A stretch of DNA of 64,000 bases from Salmonirosea aquatica (GTDB taxonomy: Bacteria > Bacteroidota > Bacteroidia > Cytophagales > Spirosomataceae), in assembly GCF_009296315.1 (NCBI RefSeq), contig NZ_WHLY01000002.1, positions 3,268,501 through 3,332,500 of the forward strand. The letters are read 5' to 3'. A program made the translations under genes and the position numbers. Shown here piece after piece: positions 25,306 to 34,888 of this stretch; within the stretch, counting starts at the first letter, position 1; each line of letters starts with the position of its first letter. The notes under the pieces are model-generated. The model saw nothing but the letters and a program-made list of their open reading frames with translations. It searched no databases and was not told the DNA's origin.

Positions 25306-26594
25306 TTAACGATACAGAGGTACCTGCTCCATCCAGCGATTTACCTCCTGCTTCACAGCTGCTATTTTGGCCTCGTTATCATGGTTCATGAGTACTTCGT
25401 CGATCAGTTCCACGATGCGCGCCATATCGCTCTCTACCAGTCCACGGGTGGTCATGGCGGCGGTACCCACGCGCATACCCGAGGTCACCATGGGCGATTT
25501 GTCGTCGAAGGGTACCATGTTTTTATTGATGGTGATGTCGGCTTTGATCAGCGTGTTCTCAGCCAGTTTGCCGCTCAAATCCTTCGAACGCAGGTCAATC
25601 AGCATCAGGTGATTGTCCGTACCTCCCGAAATAATGGAATAGCCACGGTCGACAAAAGCCTTCGCCATGGCCTGGGCGTTTTCTTTCACCTGCACGGCGT
25701 AGTTATAGTATTCTTCGCTCAGGGCTTCCCCGAATGCGATGGCCTTGGCCGCAATGATATGCTCCAGCGGTCCGCCCTGCGTACCCGGAAACACGCCCGA
25801 ATCCAGCAATGAGGACATCGTGCGCAGGTTTCCCTTTTGGGTAGTGATCCCGAACGGATTCTCGAAATCGTTGCGCAGCATGATCAGCCCCCCCGGGGCC
25901 CGCGCAAGGTTTTATGCGTAGTGGTGGTTACGATGTGGCAATGCTCCATCGGGTCGTTAAGCAGTCCCTTGGCGATCAGGCCCGCGGGGTGCGAAATATC
26001 GGCCATCAGCAGCGCCCCTATCTGGTCGGCAATGGCCCGCAGACGTACATAATCCCAGTCGCGGCTATAAGCCGAGGCACCGCAAATCAGCAGCTTGGGC
26101 CGTTCACGCACGGCGGTTTCCTCTACCTTGTCCCAGTCGATCAATCCACTATCAGGTTCTACGCCGTAGAAAACCGGCTGGAAGTACTTGCCCGAAATGT
26201 TCACGGGCGAACCGTGCGTCAGGTGACCGCCGTGCGCCAGATTGAAACCCATGATTTTGTCGCCCGGATTAAGGCAGGCCAGAAAAACCGCCGTGTTGGC
26301 CTGCGCGCCGGAATGCGGCTGTACGTTGGCCCAGGTAGCTCCGAACAACTCTTTCACCCGGTCGATGGCGATTTGCTCAATTTCGTCCACCACTTCGCAG
26401 CCCCCGTAGTAGCGCTTGCCGGGAAGGCCTTCCGCGTATTTGTTGGTCAGGACGCTTCCGGCGGCTTCCATCACCTGCTTGGACGTAAAGTTTTCGGAAG
26501 CGATCAGTTCGATACCCGATTCCTGACGGTGCAATTCCTGCTGAATGAGATCGAACACCTGCGTGTCACGGGCAATAGTCGTTAGGGTTGACAT
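25306..26594 (-). pseudogene. glyA: Serine hydroxymethyltransferase, interrupted by a one-base deletion in a C/G run
   Basis: GlyA interconverts serine and glycine with tetrahydrofolate and is the main source of one-carbon units. The 5' part (26594-25884) carries the PLP-binding Lys in [15 protein letters not shown]; the 3' part (from 25881) resumes with [13 protein letters not shown] and runs to a normal C-terminus. The break is at 25888-25894, a run of seven C on the + strand. Seven G on the coding strand give R-G-G-stop; eight give R-G-G-L-I-M-L-R as in all homologues. Restored length is 429 residues. A sequencing error is the likely explanation. Confidence 0.93.
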
Positions 26595-26693
26595 TTGTAG
26601 GTATTTATGAGATATGAATTATTAGAAAGGAGAATTCGTACCGCGGATAGAGGCCTTCGGGTACCCTATCGGGATAGTACTGAAATTTTGCCC

Positions 26694-26724
26694 CAAAAAT
26701 AAGCCCAAAAAAGGACTAATGAAA
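26694..26724 (-). promoter_or_regulatory. Probable glyA promoter
   Basis: On the minus strand TTTC (26721-26724) is followed after 19 bases by TATTTTTG (26694-26701), a perfect -7 box with a one-mismatch -33 box. The leader to the glyA ATG would be about 90 bases. Confidence 0.45.
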
Positions 26725-26863
26725 CGTGGTTCAGAATCTTTATTCCTCCGTCCTATTGATTATCTTAGCGTTATGACGCTTTTGGCGGAGCTCTAATGCC
26801 GCCGGATGCGACGTTTGATTCGTCAATATTTTAAAAAAAATTAATAATAAGCCGAATACCGTG

Positions 26864-26871
26864 TAATTTTG
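26864..26871 (+). promoter_or_regulatory. -7 element of nagB
   Basis: TAATTTTG matches TAnnTTTG and lies 47 bases before the nagB ATG. The expected -33 position holds no TTG, only AT-rich DNA. Confidence 0.45.
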
Positions 26872-26917
26872 TAAAAAAAATAAACCCGATTCCTTTAACT
26901 CCTCATACCCTTACTTT

Positions 26918-28903
26918 ATGGATCCCCAAACTCTAAGCCCGGAAGCAATCCTCATGCAGGCTGCCGACAACGAGTCAGTAGCGCATGGCACCGGGAGTAT
27001 CGGACAGCCCATCACCTACGAAAAAATCCCGACCCACATCTATGCGGATTCCAAGGCGGCCTCAACGGCCGTTGCCCGTGAGATTGCCGATCTGATCCGG
27101 GAAAAGCAAAAGGAAAATAAGCCCTGCGTGCTGGGACTGGCCACGGGATCATCGCCCAAAACGGTGTATGCCGAACTGGTGCGGATGCACCGCGAGGAAG
27201 GGTTGAGCTTCCGGAATGTGGTTTCTTTCAATCTGGACGAATACTACCCGATGGAGCCGGATTCGATCTACAGCTATCACCGGTTCATGAAGGAGCAGTT
27301 GTTCGATCTGGTGGATATTCCTGAGGGAAACTACCTTCTCCCCGATGGTACCATTCCGGTTTCGCAAATTCAGGAGCATAGCCGTGCCTATGAGGCCAAG
27401 ATTGCGGCCGCTGGTGGCCTCGATTTCCAGCTGTTGGGTATTGGGGGCAACGGGCACGTGGGCTTCAATGAACCCGGATCGCTCATTAACGCCCGTACCC
27501 GCCTCATCGCCCTCGACCACTCCACGCGGGCGGCAGCGGCCATGGAATTCGGTGGACTGGCTCAGGTACCCCGCAAAGCCATTACCCTGGGGATCGCACC
27601 CATCCTGAATGCCAAGCGGATCGTGCTGCTGGCCTGGGGCGAGCGCAAAGCCAGCGTGATCCGAGGGGCGGTGGAAGGTCCGGTGACCGAACGAAATCCG
27701 GCCTCTTACCTACAGGCGCACCCAAATGTTACCTTTGTCATCGACGAGCGGGCTGCCTCGGAACTGACCCGGATGAAAACTCCCTGGGCGGTAGATTCGG
27801 TGGTGTGGGACAATCAGATGATCAAGAAGGCGGTGACCTACCTTTCGCAGCATCTTGGCAAGCCAATCCTGAAACTCACGGACAAAGACTACAATGACAA
27901 CGGGATGAGTGACCTACTGGCGCAGTCGGGGGCAGGTTATGAGATCAACATCGACATTTTCAATCAATTACAGCATACGATCACGGGCTGGCCGGGCGGA
28001 AAACCCAACGCCGACGACACCAACCGGCCCGAGCGGAAAGACCCTGCCCGCAAGAAAGTGATTATTTTCAGTCCCCACCCCGACGACGATATTATTTCCA
28101 TGGGGGGTACCTTCCAGCGTTTGGTCGATCAGGGACACGAGGTACATGTAGCGTATCAGACCTCGGGCAATATTGCCGTAGCAGACGACGAAGCCCTGCG
28201 CTTTATTGATTTTGTGGTGGATTTCAACGAGCGCTTCTCGATTGCGAACACCACCATTACCAACAAAATTTTCCATGATGCGAAGGAATTCCTGAAAACC
28301 AAGAAAGACAGCGAGGTCGATACGCCGGAAGTGCGCCATGTGAAGGGCCTCATCCGCCGGGGCGAAGCCAAGGCTACTTGCCGCTTCGTGGGGGTACCCG
28401 ATGCGCAGGTACATTTTCTGGACATGCCGTTCTACGAATCCGGTACCGTGCAGAAGAAACCCATTGGCGAAGAGGATATTCGGATTATCGAAAAACTGAT
28501 TCAGGAAGTAAAGCCCGAGCAAATCTACGCCGCCGGCGATTTTGCCGATCCACATGGTACCCACAAGGTTTGCTGGGATGCCATCGAAGCCGCCATCGGG
28601 CGGTTGAAGCACAAGAATTTCATGAAGGATTGCTGGGTCTGGCTGTACCGCGGTGCCTGGGCCGAGTGGGATATTCACGAAATAGAAATGGCCGTGCCGA
28701 TGAGTCCCGACCAGGTATTCAAGAAACGGATGGGAATTTTTAAGCACCAGTCCCAGAAAGACGGTGTAGTGTTCCAGGGCGACGATTCGCGGGAGTTCTG
28801 GCAGCGCGCCGAGGAACGCAATCAGGGTACTGCCCAACTGTACGACCAACTCGGCCTGGCCGAGTATGAGGCCATGGAAGCCTTTGTGCGGTGGCGGTTT
28901 TAG
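26918..28903 (+). CDS. nagB: Glucosamine-6-phosphate deaminase fused to a PIG-L deacetylase-like domain
   Basis: Residues about 35-300 form a NagB domain: LGLATGSSPKTVYAEL, the catalytic FNLDEYYPM, GIGGNGHVGFNEPGS. NagB converts glucosamine-6-phosphate to fructose-6-phosphate and ammonia. Residues about 380-660 form a LmbE/PIG-L domain starting KKVIIFSPHPDDDIISMGG, with the zinc-binding HPDDD motif and a late AAGDFADPHGTHK. This 661-residue fusion is a known Bacteroidota form; the second domain may deacetylate N-acetyl-glucosamine derivatives before deamination, but that is inference. No nag operon partner adjoins. A hairpin follows the stop. Confidence 0.93.
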   Translation: MDPQTLSPEAILMQAADNESVAHGTGSIGQPITYEKIPTHIYADSKAASTAVAREIADLIREKQKENKPCVLGLATGSSPKTVYAELVRMHREEGLSFRNVVSFNLDEYYPMEPDSIYSYHRFMKEQLFDLVDIPEGNYLLPDGTIPVSQIQEHSRAYEAKIAAAGGLDFQLLGIGGNGHVGFNEPGSLINARTRLIALDHSTRAAAAMEFGGLAQVPRKAITLGIAPILNAKRIVLLAWGERKASVIRGAVEGPVTERNPASYLQAHPNVTFVIDERAASELTRMKTPWAVDSVVWDNQMIKKAVTYLSQHLGKPILKLTDKDYNDNGMSDLLAQSGAGYEINIDIFNQLQHTITGWPGGKPNADDTNRPERKDPARKKVIIFSPHPDDDIISMGGTFQRLVDQGHEVHVAYQTSGNIAVADDEALRFIDFVVDFNERFSIANTTITNKIFHDAKEFLKTKKDSEVDTPEVRHVKGLIRRGEAKATCRFVGVPDAQVHFLDMPFYESGTVQKKPIGEEDIRIIEKLIQEVKPEQIYAAGDFADPHGTHKVCWDAIEAAIGRLKHKNFMKDCWVWLYRGAWAEWDIHEIEMAVPMSPDQVFKKRMGIFKHQSQKDGVVFQGDDSREFWQRAEERNQGTAQLYDQLGLAEYEAMEAFVRWRF

Positions 28904-28925
28904 GAAAGGTCCAACCTACTAGGCA

Positions 28926-28955
28926 AGCGAACCGCCCCAATCAGGGCGGCTCGCT
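28926..28955 (+). terminator. Hairpin after nagB
   Basis: AGCGAACCGCCC (28926-28937), 6-nt loop, GGGCGGCTCGCT (28944-28955): a 12-bp stem with one mismatch. No T-run follows, so termination would be imperfect. Confidence 0.5.
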
Positions 28956-28988
28956 ACGCTGCGGATTTAGTTTCCTTAAAATAGGCCG

Positions 28989-29074
28989 ATCACATGACGA
29001 TCACATAACACTTGGCTAATAACCAATTAGTTAGATTCTATATACATGGTAAGAATCACATGACCATCACATAA
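28989..29074. repeat. Near-identical 20-bp repeats built from ATCACAT
   Basis: ATCACATGACGATCACATAA (28989-29008) and ATCACATGACCATCACATAA (29055-29074) differ at one base. Each holds ATCACAT twice. They lie just beyond the 3' end of the AlbA_2 gene, at the edge of an AT-rich island. Confidence 0.75.
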
Positions 29075-29078
29075 AGAA

Positions 29079-30527
29079 CTAGGCCCAATAAGGTATATAG
29101 CTGGCATATTTCCTTGATTTATTGTCTGGATCATCTTCCTTAACTAATTCTGCTTCAATTGTATCTCGAATAATCCTTGATGCAATTGAATAATTATGAT
29201 CCTCTATTTTAAACCTATCTCTTAGAGATTGGTTAGTCATTTTCTCATTGGAGACATATTTGAGACAGGCATGTTGATAACAAGCTCTGATTTTTTCCTT
29301 TTTATCTAAATCGTTCAGAGACTTATAACTGAATAAAGTAATCCTTGTTCGATTTTCAGAAACAATGATGTTGATTGGAGGAAGTTGGTATAACTCGTTA
29401 TAAAATATCACTTTGTCTAATCCACTCCCTTTCTCCTCACAAAAGCCCAATCGTCTCATTAAATCTGCAAGCTTTTCATTTCTTGATATATAGGCATCAA
29501 TAAATCTTTCTGGCGTCACAAGAGGTGTACCTGAGTTTGAAATTTCAATGCGATCTGTAAATATCTCAATCATCGGAAATCCTTTGACAGAAAAATCCTG
29601 ATGTACTAATGCATTAGCAATGAGTTCACGAACAGCTATCTCTGGATACATCCGAGTATCTTTTCGAAGGGCCTTTCCAATCTCTTCATTGGCAGGTAGT
29701 TTACTATTAACCCAATCGACCAAACCTCCGAATCCCAAAGCGTATCCCCTTATTCCAGTTTGTTCTCTCTCGGTTTCTACTTTATTCTTTCCTTTGTATA
29801 CAATTACTCTGATGGATTTCCTTTCCACATTTTCGAAGTCGCCCAAATTCTTAGCAAACAGAATGGCTGCAAGTTTGGTAATGGCATATCCTGATTTTCT
29901 TACTACTAATCCTTCTTCTACAAACTTATCAATAACTCCTTGCTGGTTAGAGGGGTAGGGGATTTGTAGTAAGTCGAAATATGCTTCTGTGCTAAGAAAT
30001 TTTACTATGTCGGAAGAAGTTAGATTATCTTTTGCTATTTCCTTCTCAAAAGAAACTGTTTCTTTTCTCCAAATTTTAGCCTCTTTTTCTGGGAATTCGG
30101 TCAGTTTCCTAGTAATGGAACCTACTCGAATGTATGAAATATTCAAAAAATCAACGGGACGATTTCTAGTGGCTGGGATCACGTAGATTGAGATATGGAT
30201 TTGCGCATCGTAATCAAATTCATAAACTATAAAATCAATTCTTGGGTTAAGGCGATTAGCTAACCAATGTTCTAGATCTTCACCTCCTTTTTTGTGAGAT
30301 TTGGCTTTAAATGTAGTTCCCTTTACAACATGGGTTTTATCTTCTACTCCAAAAACTAGGTAACCAAATGGTTGATTATGAATGCAAGCACCATTTGACA
30401 AAGCTGAAAGCCTTTCTCCAATCTCCTCAGGAGAATGGAAATTGAGTTTGAATTCTACCCATTCACTTTCGTTAGGTTGTTTTACTAATTCTTCTATAAG
30501 CTCAATCAATTGGCCTCTGTTCATCAT
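29079..30527 (-). CDS. AlbA_2/Schlafen-like ATP-binding protein
   Basis: The 482-residue protein has an N-terminal AlbA_2 (Slfn) domain at about 15-130 (NESEWVEFKLNFHSPEEIG, then NQPFGYLVFGVED), a central HATPase_c_4 domain at about 280-390 (AVRELIANALVHQDFS, then EIFTDRIEISNSGTP and GLGFCEEKGSGLDKV-type segments), and a C-terminal winged helix. Such proteins are common accessory genes, often beside restriction or toxin loci, and are annotated as transcriptional regulators or defence-linked ATPases without a firm role. Its base composition is much richer in AT than the flanks, it has no GGTACC, and it is bordered by repeats, all pointing to transfer. It follows a DUF433 gene by 34 bases. Confidence 0.85.
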   Translation of the reverse strand: MMNRGQLIELIEELVKQPNESEWVEFKLNFHSPEEIGERLSALSNGACIHNQPFGYLVFGVEDKTHVVKGTTFKAKSHKKGGEDLEHWLANRLNPRIDFIVYEFDYDAQIHISIYVIPATRNRPVDFLNISYIRVGSITRKLTEFPEKEAKIWRKETVSFEKEIAKDNLTSSDIVKFLSTEAYFDLLQIPYPSNQQGVIDKFVEEGLVVRKSGYAITKLAAILFAKNLGDFENVERKSIRVIVYKGKNKVETEREQTGIRGYALGFGGLVDWVNSKLPANEEIGKALRKDTRMYPEIAVRELIANALVHQDFSVKGFPMIEIFTDRIEISNSGTPLVTPERFIDAYISRNEKLADLMRRLGFCEEKGSGLDKVIFYNELYQLPPINIIVSENRTRITLFSYKSLNDLDKKEKIRACYQHACLKYVSNEKMTNQSLRDRFKIEDHNYSIASRIIRDTIEAELVKEDDPDNKSRKYASYIPYWA

Positions 30528-30561
30528 AAAGTTTTTCTACTTCAATATTTTAGCCGTGGCG

Positions 30562-30780
30562 TCAGGTGGAAACAACTCTGGATAGTTTGGTGGCATAGGC
30601 CAGGCACGCCAGAATGTCCTCTTCTTCGAGTGCCGGATAATCCGCCAGAATTTCCCCATGCGTACTACCCGCTGACAGCAAATCCAAAATCAATTCTACG
30701 GGATACCGCTTATTGCGAATGATGGGCTTGCCATGGCAAATTTTGGGATTTATAGTAATTCTGTCCAGTAGAACACTCAT
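30562..30780 (-). CDS. DUF433 family protein (second copy)
   Basis: A 72-residue DUF433 protein (LDRITINPKICHGKPIIRN..., then LDLLSAGSTHGEILADYPAL and EEDILACLAYA), the fold of VapB-like antitoxins. Its usual partner, a DUF5615 PIN-like protein, is missing; the AlbA_2 gene takes that downstream position. The stop codon lies inside a sequence resembling the GGAAAC-loop repeat (GTCAGGTGGAAACA at 30561-30574), so the C-terminus may have been altered by an inserted repeat. It differs clearly in sequence from the DUF433 protein at 2423-2647. Confidence 0.85.
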   Translation of the reverse strand: MSVLLDRITINPKICHGKPIIRNKRYPVELILDLLSAGSTHGEILADYPALEEEDILACLAYATKLSRVVST

Positions 30781-30844
30781 GGTATTGGGGAATAGCTACT
30801 TAACAAACATACGTAAATACTTGATAAAAAATGCAGTCAGACTT

Positions 30845-30878
30845 GTGTGGTGTCAGGGGGAAACACCTGACACCACAC
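30845..30878. repeat. GGAAAC-loop palindrome, copy 1
   Basis: GTGTGGTGTCAGG (30845-30857), loop GGGAAACA, CCTGACACCACAC (30866-30878): a perfect 13-bp stem. It shares the core GTCAGG-nGGAAACn-CCTGAC with the hairpin at 34840-34869. Confidence 0.8.
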
Positions 30879-30894
30879 GTGGCAAGAGGATACC

Positions 30895-31731
30895 TCACGC
30901 TACCGTAGTCACGAGGGTACCTATGGGCTCGATGGTTATATAGATTTTATCGCCCGATTGCAGCGTAAACTCCGAAGGAGGAATGATACCCGTGCCCGTC
31001 ATGAGGTAGGCACCTTGCGGAAAATCCAACTCCCGGAACAGGTACCCCAGCAATTCTTCGGGCTTGCGTTTCATTTGGTTGAGCTGCACCGTATTGCCAA
31101 ATATTTCTTCACCACCGCGGATGATGGCGATGCTGATTTCGCTTTCGGGCGAAAGCGGCTCGGCCGGTACGTACAGGCAGGGGCCCAGGGCGGCACTGCC
31201 CCGGTACGATTTCGCCTGGGGTAGGTACAGCGGATTCTCGCCCTCGATGCTGCGCGAACTCATGTCGTTGCCGATGGTGTAGCCCACCAGTTTACCCGAC
31301 GAAGTAGCAAACAGCGTCAGTTCGGGTTCGGGTACATCCCAGCCCGAATCCTTGCGGATGCGTACCTCGCCCGAATCGCCCACGACGCGCCAGGCGTTGG
31401 CTTTGAAGAATAATTCGGGGCGTTCGGCGGAATAGACGCGGTCGTAAAAACTACCGCCTCCGGCTTTCTCCGACTCCTCCATACGCGCCTCGCGGCTGCG
31501 GAAGTAGGTCACACCCGACGCCCACACCTCCTGCGTACCAATGGGCGCGACTACCTCGGGCATGGGCGAGCTATCGTTGAAAGGGAGCAAAAGCAAACTT
31601 TCGGTTTGGGTCACGAGCCAATCGTACAGATCGTCGCGGTTCACGACGGTATCCCAGTCGGATTCGTGGAGGCGATAGTATTGGTCTTCTTTTTCCAGCA
31701 GGATGCCGTGCAGCGTGCGGTAGAGTTTCAT
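30895..31731 (-). CDS. Fumarylacetoacetate hydrolase family protein
   Basis: A 278-residue protein of the FAH superfamily, which cleaves or decarboxylates oxo-acids using a Mg ion. The C-terminal catalytic domain shows the acidic metal ligands in [10 protein letters not shown], then [21 protein letters not shown] and the conserved ending [20 protein letters not shown]. The group includes 2-keto-4-pentenoate hydratases and bacterial 2-keto-3-deoxy-sugar dehydratases; [11 protein letters not shown] is compatible with the latter type. It is monocistronic, upstream of the AT-rich island and downstream of uvrA on the same strand. Substrate unknown. Confidence 0.88.
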   Translation of the reverse strand: MKLYRTLHGILLEKEDQYYRLHESDWDTVVNRDDLYDWLVTQTESLLLLPFNDSSPMPEVVAPIGTQEVWASGVTYFRSREARMEESEKAGGGSFYDRVYSAERPELFFKANAWRVVGDSGEVRIRKDSGWDVPEPELTLFATSSGKLVGYTIGNDMSSRSIEGENPLYLPQAKSYRGSAALGPCLYVPAEPLSPESEISIAIIRGGEEIFGNTVQLNQMKRKPEELLGYLFRELDFPQGAYLMTGTGIIPPSEFTLQSGDKIYITIEPIGTLVTTVA

Positions 31732-31843
31732 GGAAGGGGCTGTTTTTTGTTTTTTGTTTTTTAGGTCAAGCGATAAATCTGGTTTCTCTACTCATTATCG
31801 AAGATGCCACTTTGTGCCTTTGCTCCTTTGTCCCTCTGTACCT

Positions 31844-34708
31844 TTATAAACTAATCTTCCCCTTCAGATAATCCGCCGTGTGGTTTCCTTCCAGATGTAC
31901 CATTTCTTCGGGGGTACCTGTAAAGGTGATGTAGCCGCCGCCATCGCCGCCGTCGGGACCCAGGTCGATGATCCAGTCGGCGCTTTTGATGACTTCCATG
32001 TTGTGTTCGATGATGATCACGCTATCGCCCTGATCGACCAGCGCGTTGATGGCCGCCAACAGTTTCTTGATATCATGAAAATGCAGTCCGGTGGTCGGTT
32101 CGTCGAAGATGAAGAGCGTTTTGCCTTTGTTGGAATTTCCTTTTCCCAGAAACGAAGCCAGCTTGACCCGCTGTGCCTCCCCGCCCGACAGCGTGTTGGA
32201 CGACTGCCCCAGCGTCACATAGCCCAGCCCCACATCCTGCAAGGGTTGCAGCTTTTCGACCAGCCGGTCCTCGTTGCCTTTGAAAAAAGCGATAGCGTCG
32301 TCCACGGTCATATCCAGAATATCAGCCACGTCCTTATCATGGTATTTGACTTCCAGAATCTCCTGCTTGAACCGGCGGCCGTCGCAACCCTCGCAGGTGA
32401 GGTAAATATCGGCCATGAACTGCATCTCGATTTTGACCTGACCTTCGCCCTGGCACACTTCACAGCGACCGCCATCCACATTGAACGAAAAGTGCGAGGG
32501 CTTGTAACCCCGCGCTTTCGCCAAAGGTAAGTCGGCCATCATCTGACGAATGTAGTCATAGGCTTTAATATAGGTGACGGGATTGGAGCGCGATGACTTG
32601 CCAATCGGATTCTGGTCAATCATTTCTACGGCCTCCACGCGATCGAGGCTACCGCTCAGTTCGTCAAATTTACCCACGTCCTCGCCGTACTCGCCTTTGC
32701 TGCGCATCAGGGCGGGGTACAGCAGTTTACGCACCAGCGTCGATTTGCCCGAACCGCTCACGCCCGTCACCACAGTCAGGGTACCCAGGGGAAATTTGAC
32801 CTGTACGTCTTTGAGATTATTTTCCCGTGCGCCTTTGATTTCCAGAAAATGCGTGAATTTCCGACGAAAGGTGGGTACCGGAATAGAATCGTCGCCCAGC
32901 AGGAAATCCAGCGTGTAGGAATGGGCGCTGGTCGTTTCCCGGGCGGCTTCTCCGTACGCTTTGATGGTGTCCCAGTCGCCCTGAAAAACCAATTGCCCGC
33001 CGCCCGTGCCCGCTTCGGGCCCAATGTCGATGATCTGATCGGCGGCGTGCATCACCTCTTCCTCATGCTCGACCACAATGACCGTATTGCCCAGGTCGCG
33101 CAGCGATTCGAGTACACCCACCAGCCGCTGCGTGTCGCGGGGGTGCAGACCGATGCTGGGCTCGTCCAGAATGTACATGGAACCCACCAGCGCGCTCCCG
33201 AGCGAGGTGGCCAGTTTGATCCGTTGGAATTCACCACCCGACAGCGAATTGGTCAGGCGATTGAGCGTAAGGTACCCCAAGCCTACCCGTACCATGTATT
33301 CCAGGCGGTTATTGATTTCGGTCAGGATGCGCCGGGCAATCTGTTGGTCGTTCTCGTCGAGTTCAAGGTTTTTGAAAAAATCCAGCGCATCGTTAATGGA
33401 TTGCAATACCAGATCCGTTATGGAAGCGCCGCCGATTTTTACGTAGGCGGCATCTTTCCGCAGCCGCGAGCCCCGGCAGTCGGGACAAGTCGTGCGGCCC
33501 CGGTACCGCGAGAGCATCACGCGGTACTGAATTTTATGCGTTTGCCTTTCGACTTCCTGGAAAAAAGCATCCAGGCCGCGGAAGTAGCTGTTGCCGGTCC
33601 AGAGCAGGTCTTTTTCCGCTTTACTCAAATCCTTATACGGACGGTGAATCGGAAAATCGAAGCGGATGCCGTTGCGCAGGAGTGGCTTGAGCCATTCGCT
33701 CATTTTCTCCGTTCGCCAGGGAGCTACGGCTCCCTCGAACACCGAAAGGCTTTTATCGGGAATCACCAGGTCGGGATCGATGCCCAGTACCTTGCCGAAG
33801 CCCTCGCACCGCTTGCAGGCTCCGTAGGGATTGTTGAAACTGAACAGATTGACGCTCGGCTCCTCGAATAGAATGCCATCCAGCTCAAATTTATCCGAAA
33901 ATACCCGCTTCTCGCCACCCACAATTTCGACGGTACAGGTACCTTCGCCTTCGAAAAACGCCGTCTGCACCGAATCGGAAAGGCGGTATTGCGTGTCTTC
34001 GTCGTCGTGCTGCACGGCGGCGCGGTCGATGAGGATGAACAATTCCTCGGCCTCGGAAATCTCGGCGAGTGCTTCGCTTTCGAGTACTTCTTCGATGAAT
34101 TGGGTTTCACCGCCGCGCACAATGCGGTTGTAGCCCTTGGAAAGCAGAATATTGAGTTCCTCCGGCAAGGTACGTCCCGGCCGCACCAGCAGCGGCGCCA
34201 TGATGTACACCCGGGTACCTTCGTCGTGCGAAAGTATGTAATCCACTACATCGGTGACGGTATCCTTGCGCACGATCTCACCCGACACAGGCGAGTAGGT
34301 GATGCCGATACGGGCGAAGAGCAGTTTGAGATAATCGTAAATTTCGGTACTGGTACCTACCGTCGAGCGCGGGTTACGGGTGTTGACCTTCTGCTCGATG
34401 GCAATGGCAGGCGACACGCCCCGGATGTACTCCACCTCGGGTTTTTCCATGCGGCCCAGAAACTGCCGGGCGTAGCTGCTCAGGCTCTCGACGTACATGC
34501 GCTGCCCCTCCGCAAAAAGCGTATCGAAGGCCAGCGACGATTTGCCGGAGCCGGAAAGCCCCGTGACCACCACCAGTTTGTTGCGGGGAATGGCTACGTC
34601 GATATTTTTAAGGTTGTGGACCCGCGCGCCTTTGATCAGGATATAGCGGCGGGGATCGAGGTCTTCAAAAGGAATTTCTTCGGTAGAAACTTCGGGTTGG
34701 TTTGTCAT
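31844..34708 (-). CDS. uvrA: Excinuclease ABC subunit UvrA
   Basis: UvrA is the dimeric ATPase that recognises bulky DNA lesions and loads UvrB. The 954-residue protein has both ABC modules: Walker [10 protein letters not shown] near the N-terminus and GVSGSGKST in the second half, signature motifs [12 protein letters not shown] and [12 protein letters not shown], and Walker B segments [13 protein letters not shown] and [13 protein letters not shown]. Zinc-binding cysteine pairs appear as [24 protein letters not shown] and CEGCDGRR. Start ATG complements 34706-34708. Its partner uvrB is at 2725-4749. The frame is intact. Confidence 0.98.
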   Translation of the reverse strand: MTNQPEVSTEEIPFEDLDPRRYILIKGARVHNLKNIDVAIPRNKLVVVTGLSGSGKSSLAFDTLFAEGQRMYVESLSSYARQFLGRMEKPEVEYIRGVSPAIAIEQKVNTRNPRSTVGTSTEIYDYLKLLFARIGITYSPVSGEIVRKDTVTDVVDYILSHDEGTRVYIMAPLLVRPGRTLPEELNILLSKGYNRIVRGGETQFIEEVLESEALAEISEAEELFILIDRAAVQHDDEDTQYRLSDSVQTAFFEGEGTCTVEIVGGEKRVFSDKFELDGILFEEPSVNLFSFNNPYGACKRCEGFGKVLGIDPDLVIPDKSLSVFEGAVAPWRTEKMSEWLKPLLRNGIRFDFPIHRPYKDLSKAEKDLLWTGNSYFRGLDAFFQEVERQTHKIQYRVMLSRYRGRTTCPDCRGSRLRKDAAYVKIGGASITDLVLQSINDALDFFKNLELDENDQQIARRILTEINNRLEYMVRVGLGYLTLNRLTNSLSGGEFQRIKLATSLGSALVGSMYILDEPSIGLHPRDTQRLVGVLESLRDLGNTVIVVEHEEEVMHAADQIIDIGPEAGTGGGQLVFQGDWDTIKAYGEAARETTSAHSYTLDFLLGDDSIPVPTFRRKFTHFLEIKGARENNLKDVQVKFPLGTLTVVTGVSGSGKSTLVRKLLYPALMRSKGEYGEDVGKFDELSGSLDRVEAVEMIDQNPIGKSSRSNPVTYIKAYDYIRQMMADLPLAKARGYKPSHFSFNVDGGRCEVCQGEGQVKIEMQFMADIYLTCEGCDGRRFKQEILEVKYHDKDVADILDMTVDDAIAFFKGNEDRLVEKLQPLQDVGLGYVTLGQSSNTLSGGEAQRVKLASFLGKGNSNKGKTLFIFDEPTTGLHFHDIKKLLAAINALVDQGDSVIIIEHNMEVIKSADWIIDLGPDGGDGGGYITFTGTPEEMVHLEGNHTADYLKGKISL

Positions 34709-34839
34709 GCGTTGACTGCTTTGCCGGGCTTGGGTTAAGGATGGCCGCGCCGCGCAGGCCTATCCTGACTTTAACCCAAAAAATGTTCCTTTAGTTTGCC
34801 CGAGGCAGAAGGAAAATAAGGGGTTTGGAGCTTTTCGGC

Positions 34840-34869
34840 GTGCAGTCAGGGGTTTCCGCCTGACTGCAC
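34840..34869. repeat. GGAAAC-loop palindrome, copy 2
   Basis: GTGCAGTCAGG (34840-34850), 8-nt loop GGTTTCCG (CGGAAACC on the minus strand), CCTGACTGCAC (34859-34869). The outer stem differs from copy 1 but stays complementary, which points to selection for the hairpin. Confidence 0.8.
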
Positions 34870-34888
34870 TTTAAGGAGGTACCTAATC

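Larger units (their letters stand above)
26595..26917. other. Divergent intergenic region between glyA and nagB
   Basis: This 323-base gap holds no convincing ORF. It contains outward promoters for glyA and nagB, one GGTACC at 26660-26665, and an AT-rich stretch at 26828-26850. A short imperfect inverted repeat (GGCGGA...GCCGCC) lies near 26780-26800. Confidence 0.6.

Noticed and set aside
28989-29074. CRISPR array
   Set aside because: Only two repeat blocks, a simple ATCACAT composition, and no cas genes.
32849-33871. A 340-codon open frame on the + strand inside uvrA
   Set aside because: It is antisense to a highly conserved gene, has no promoter and no family pattern; high GC third positions often open such shadow frames.
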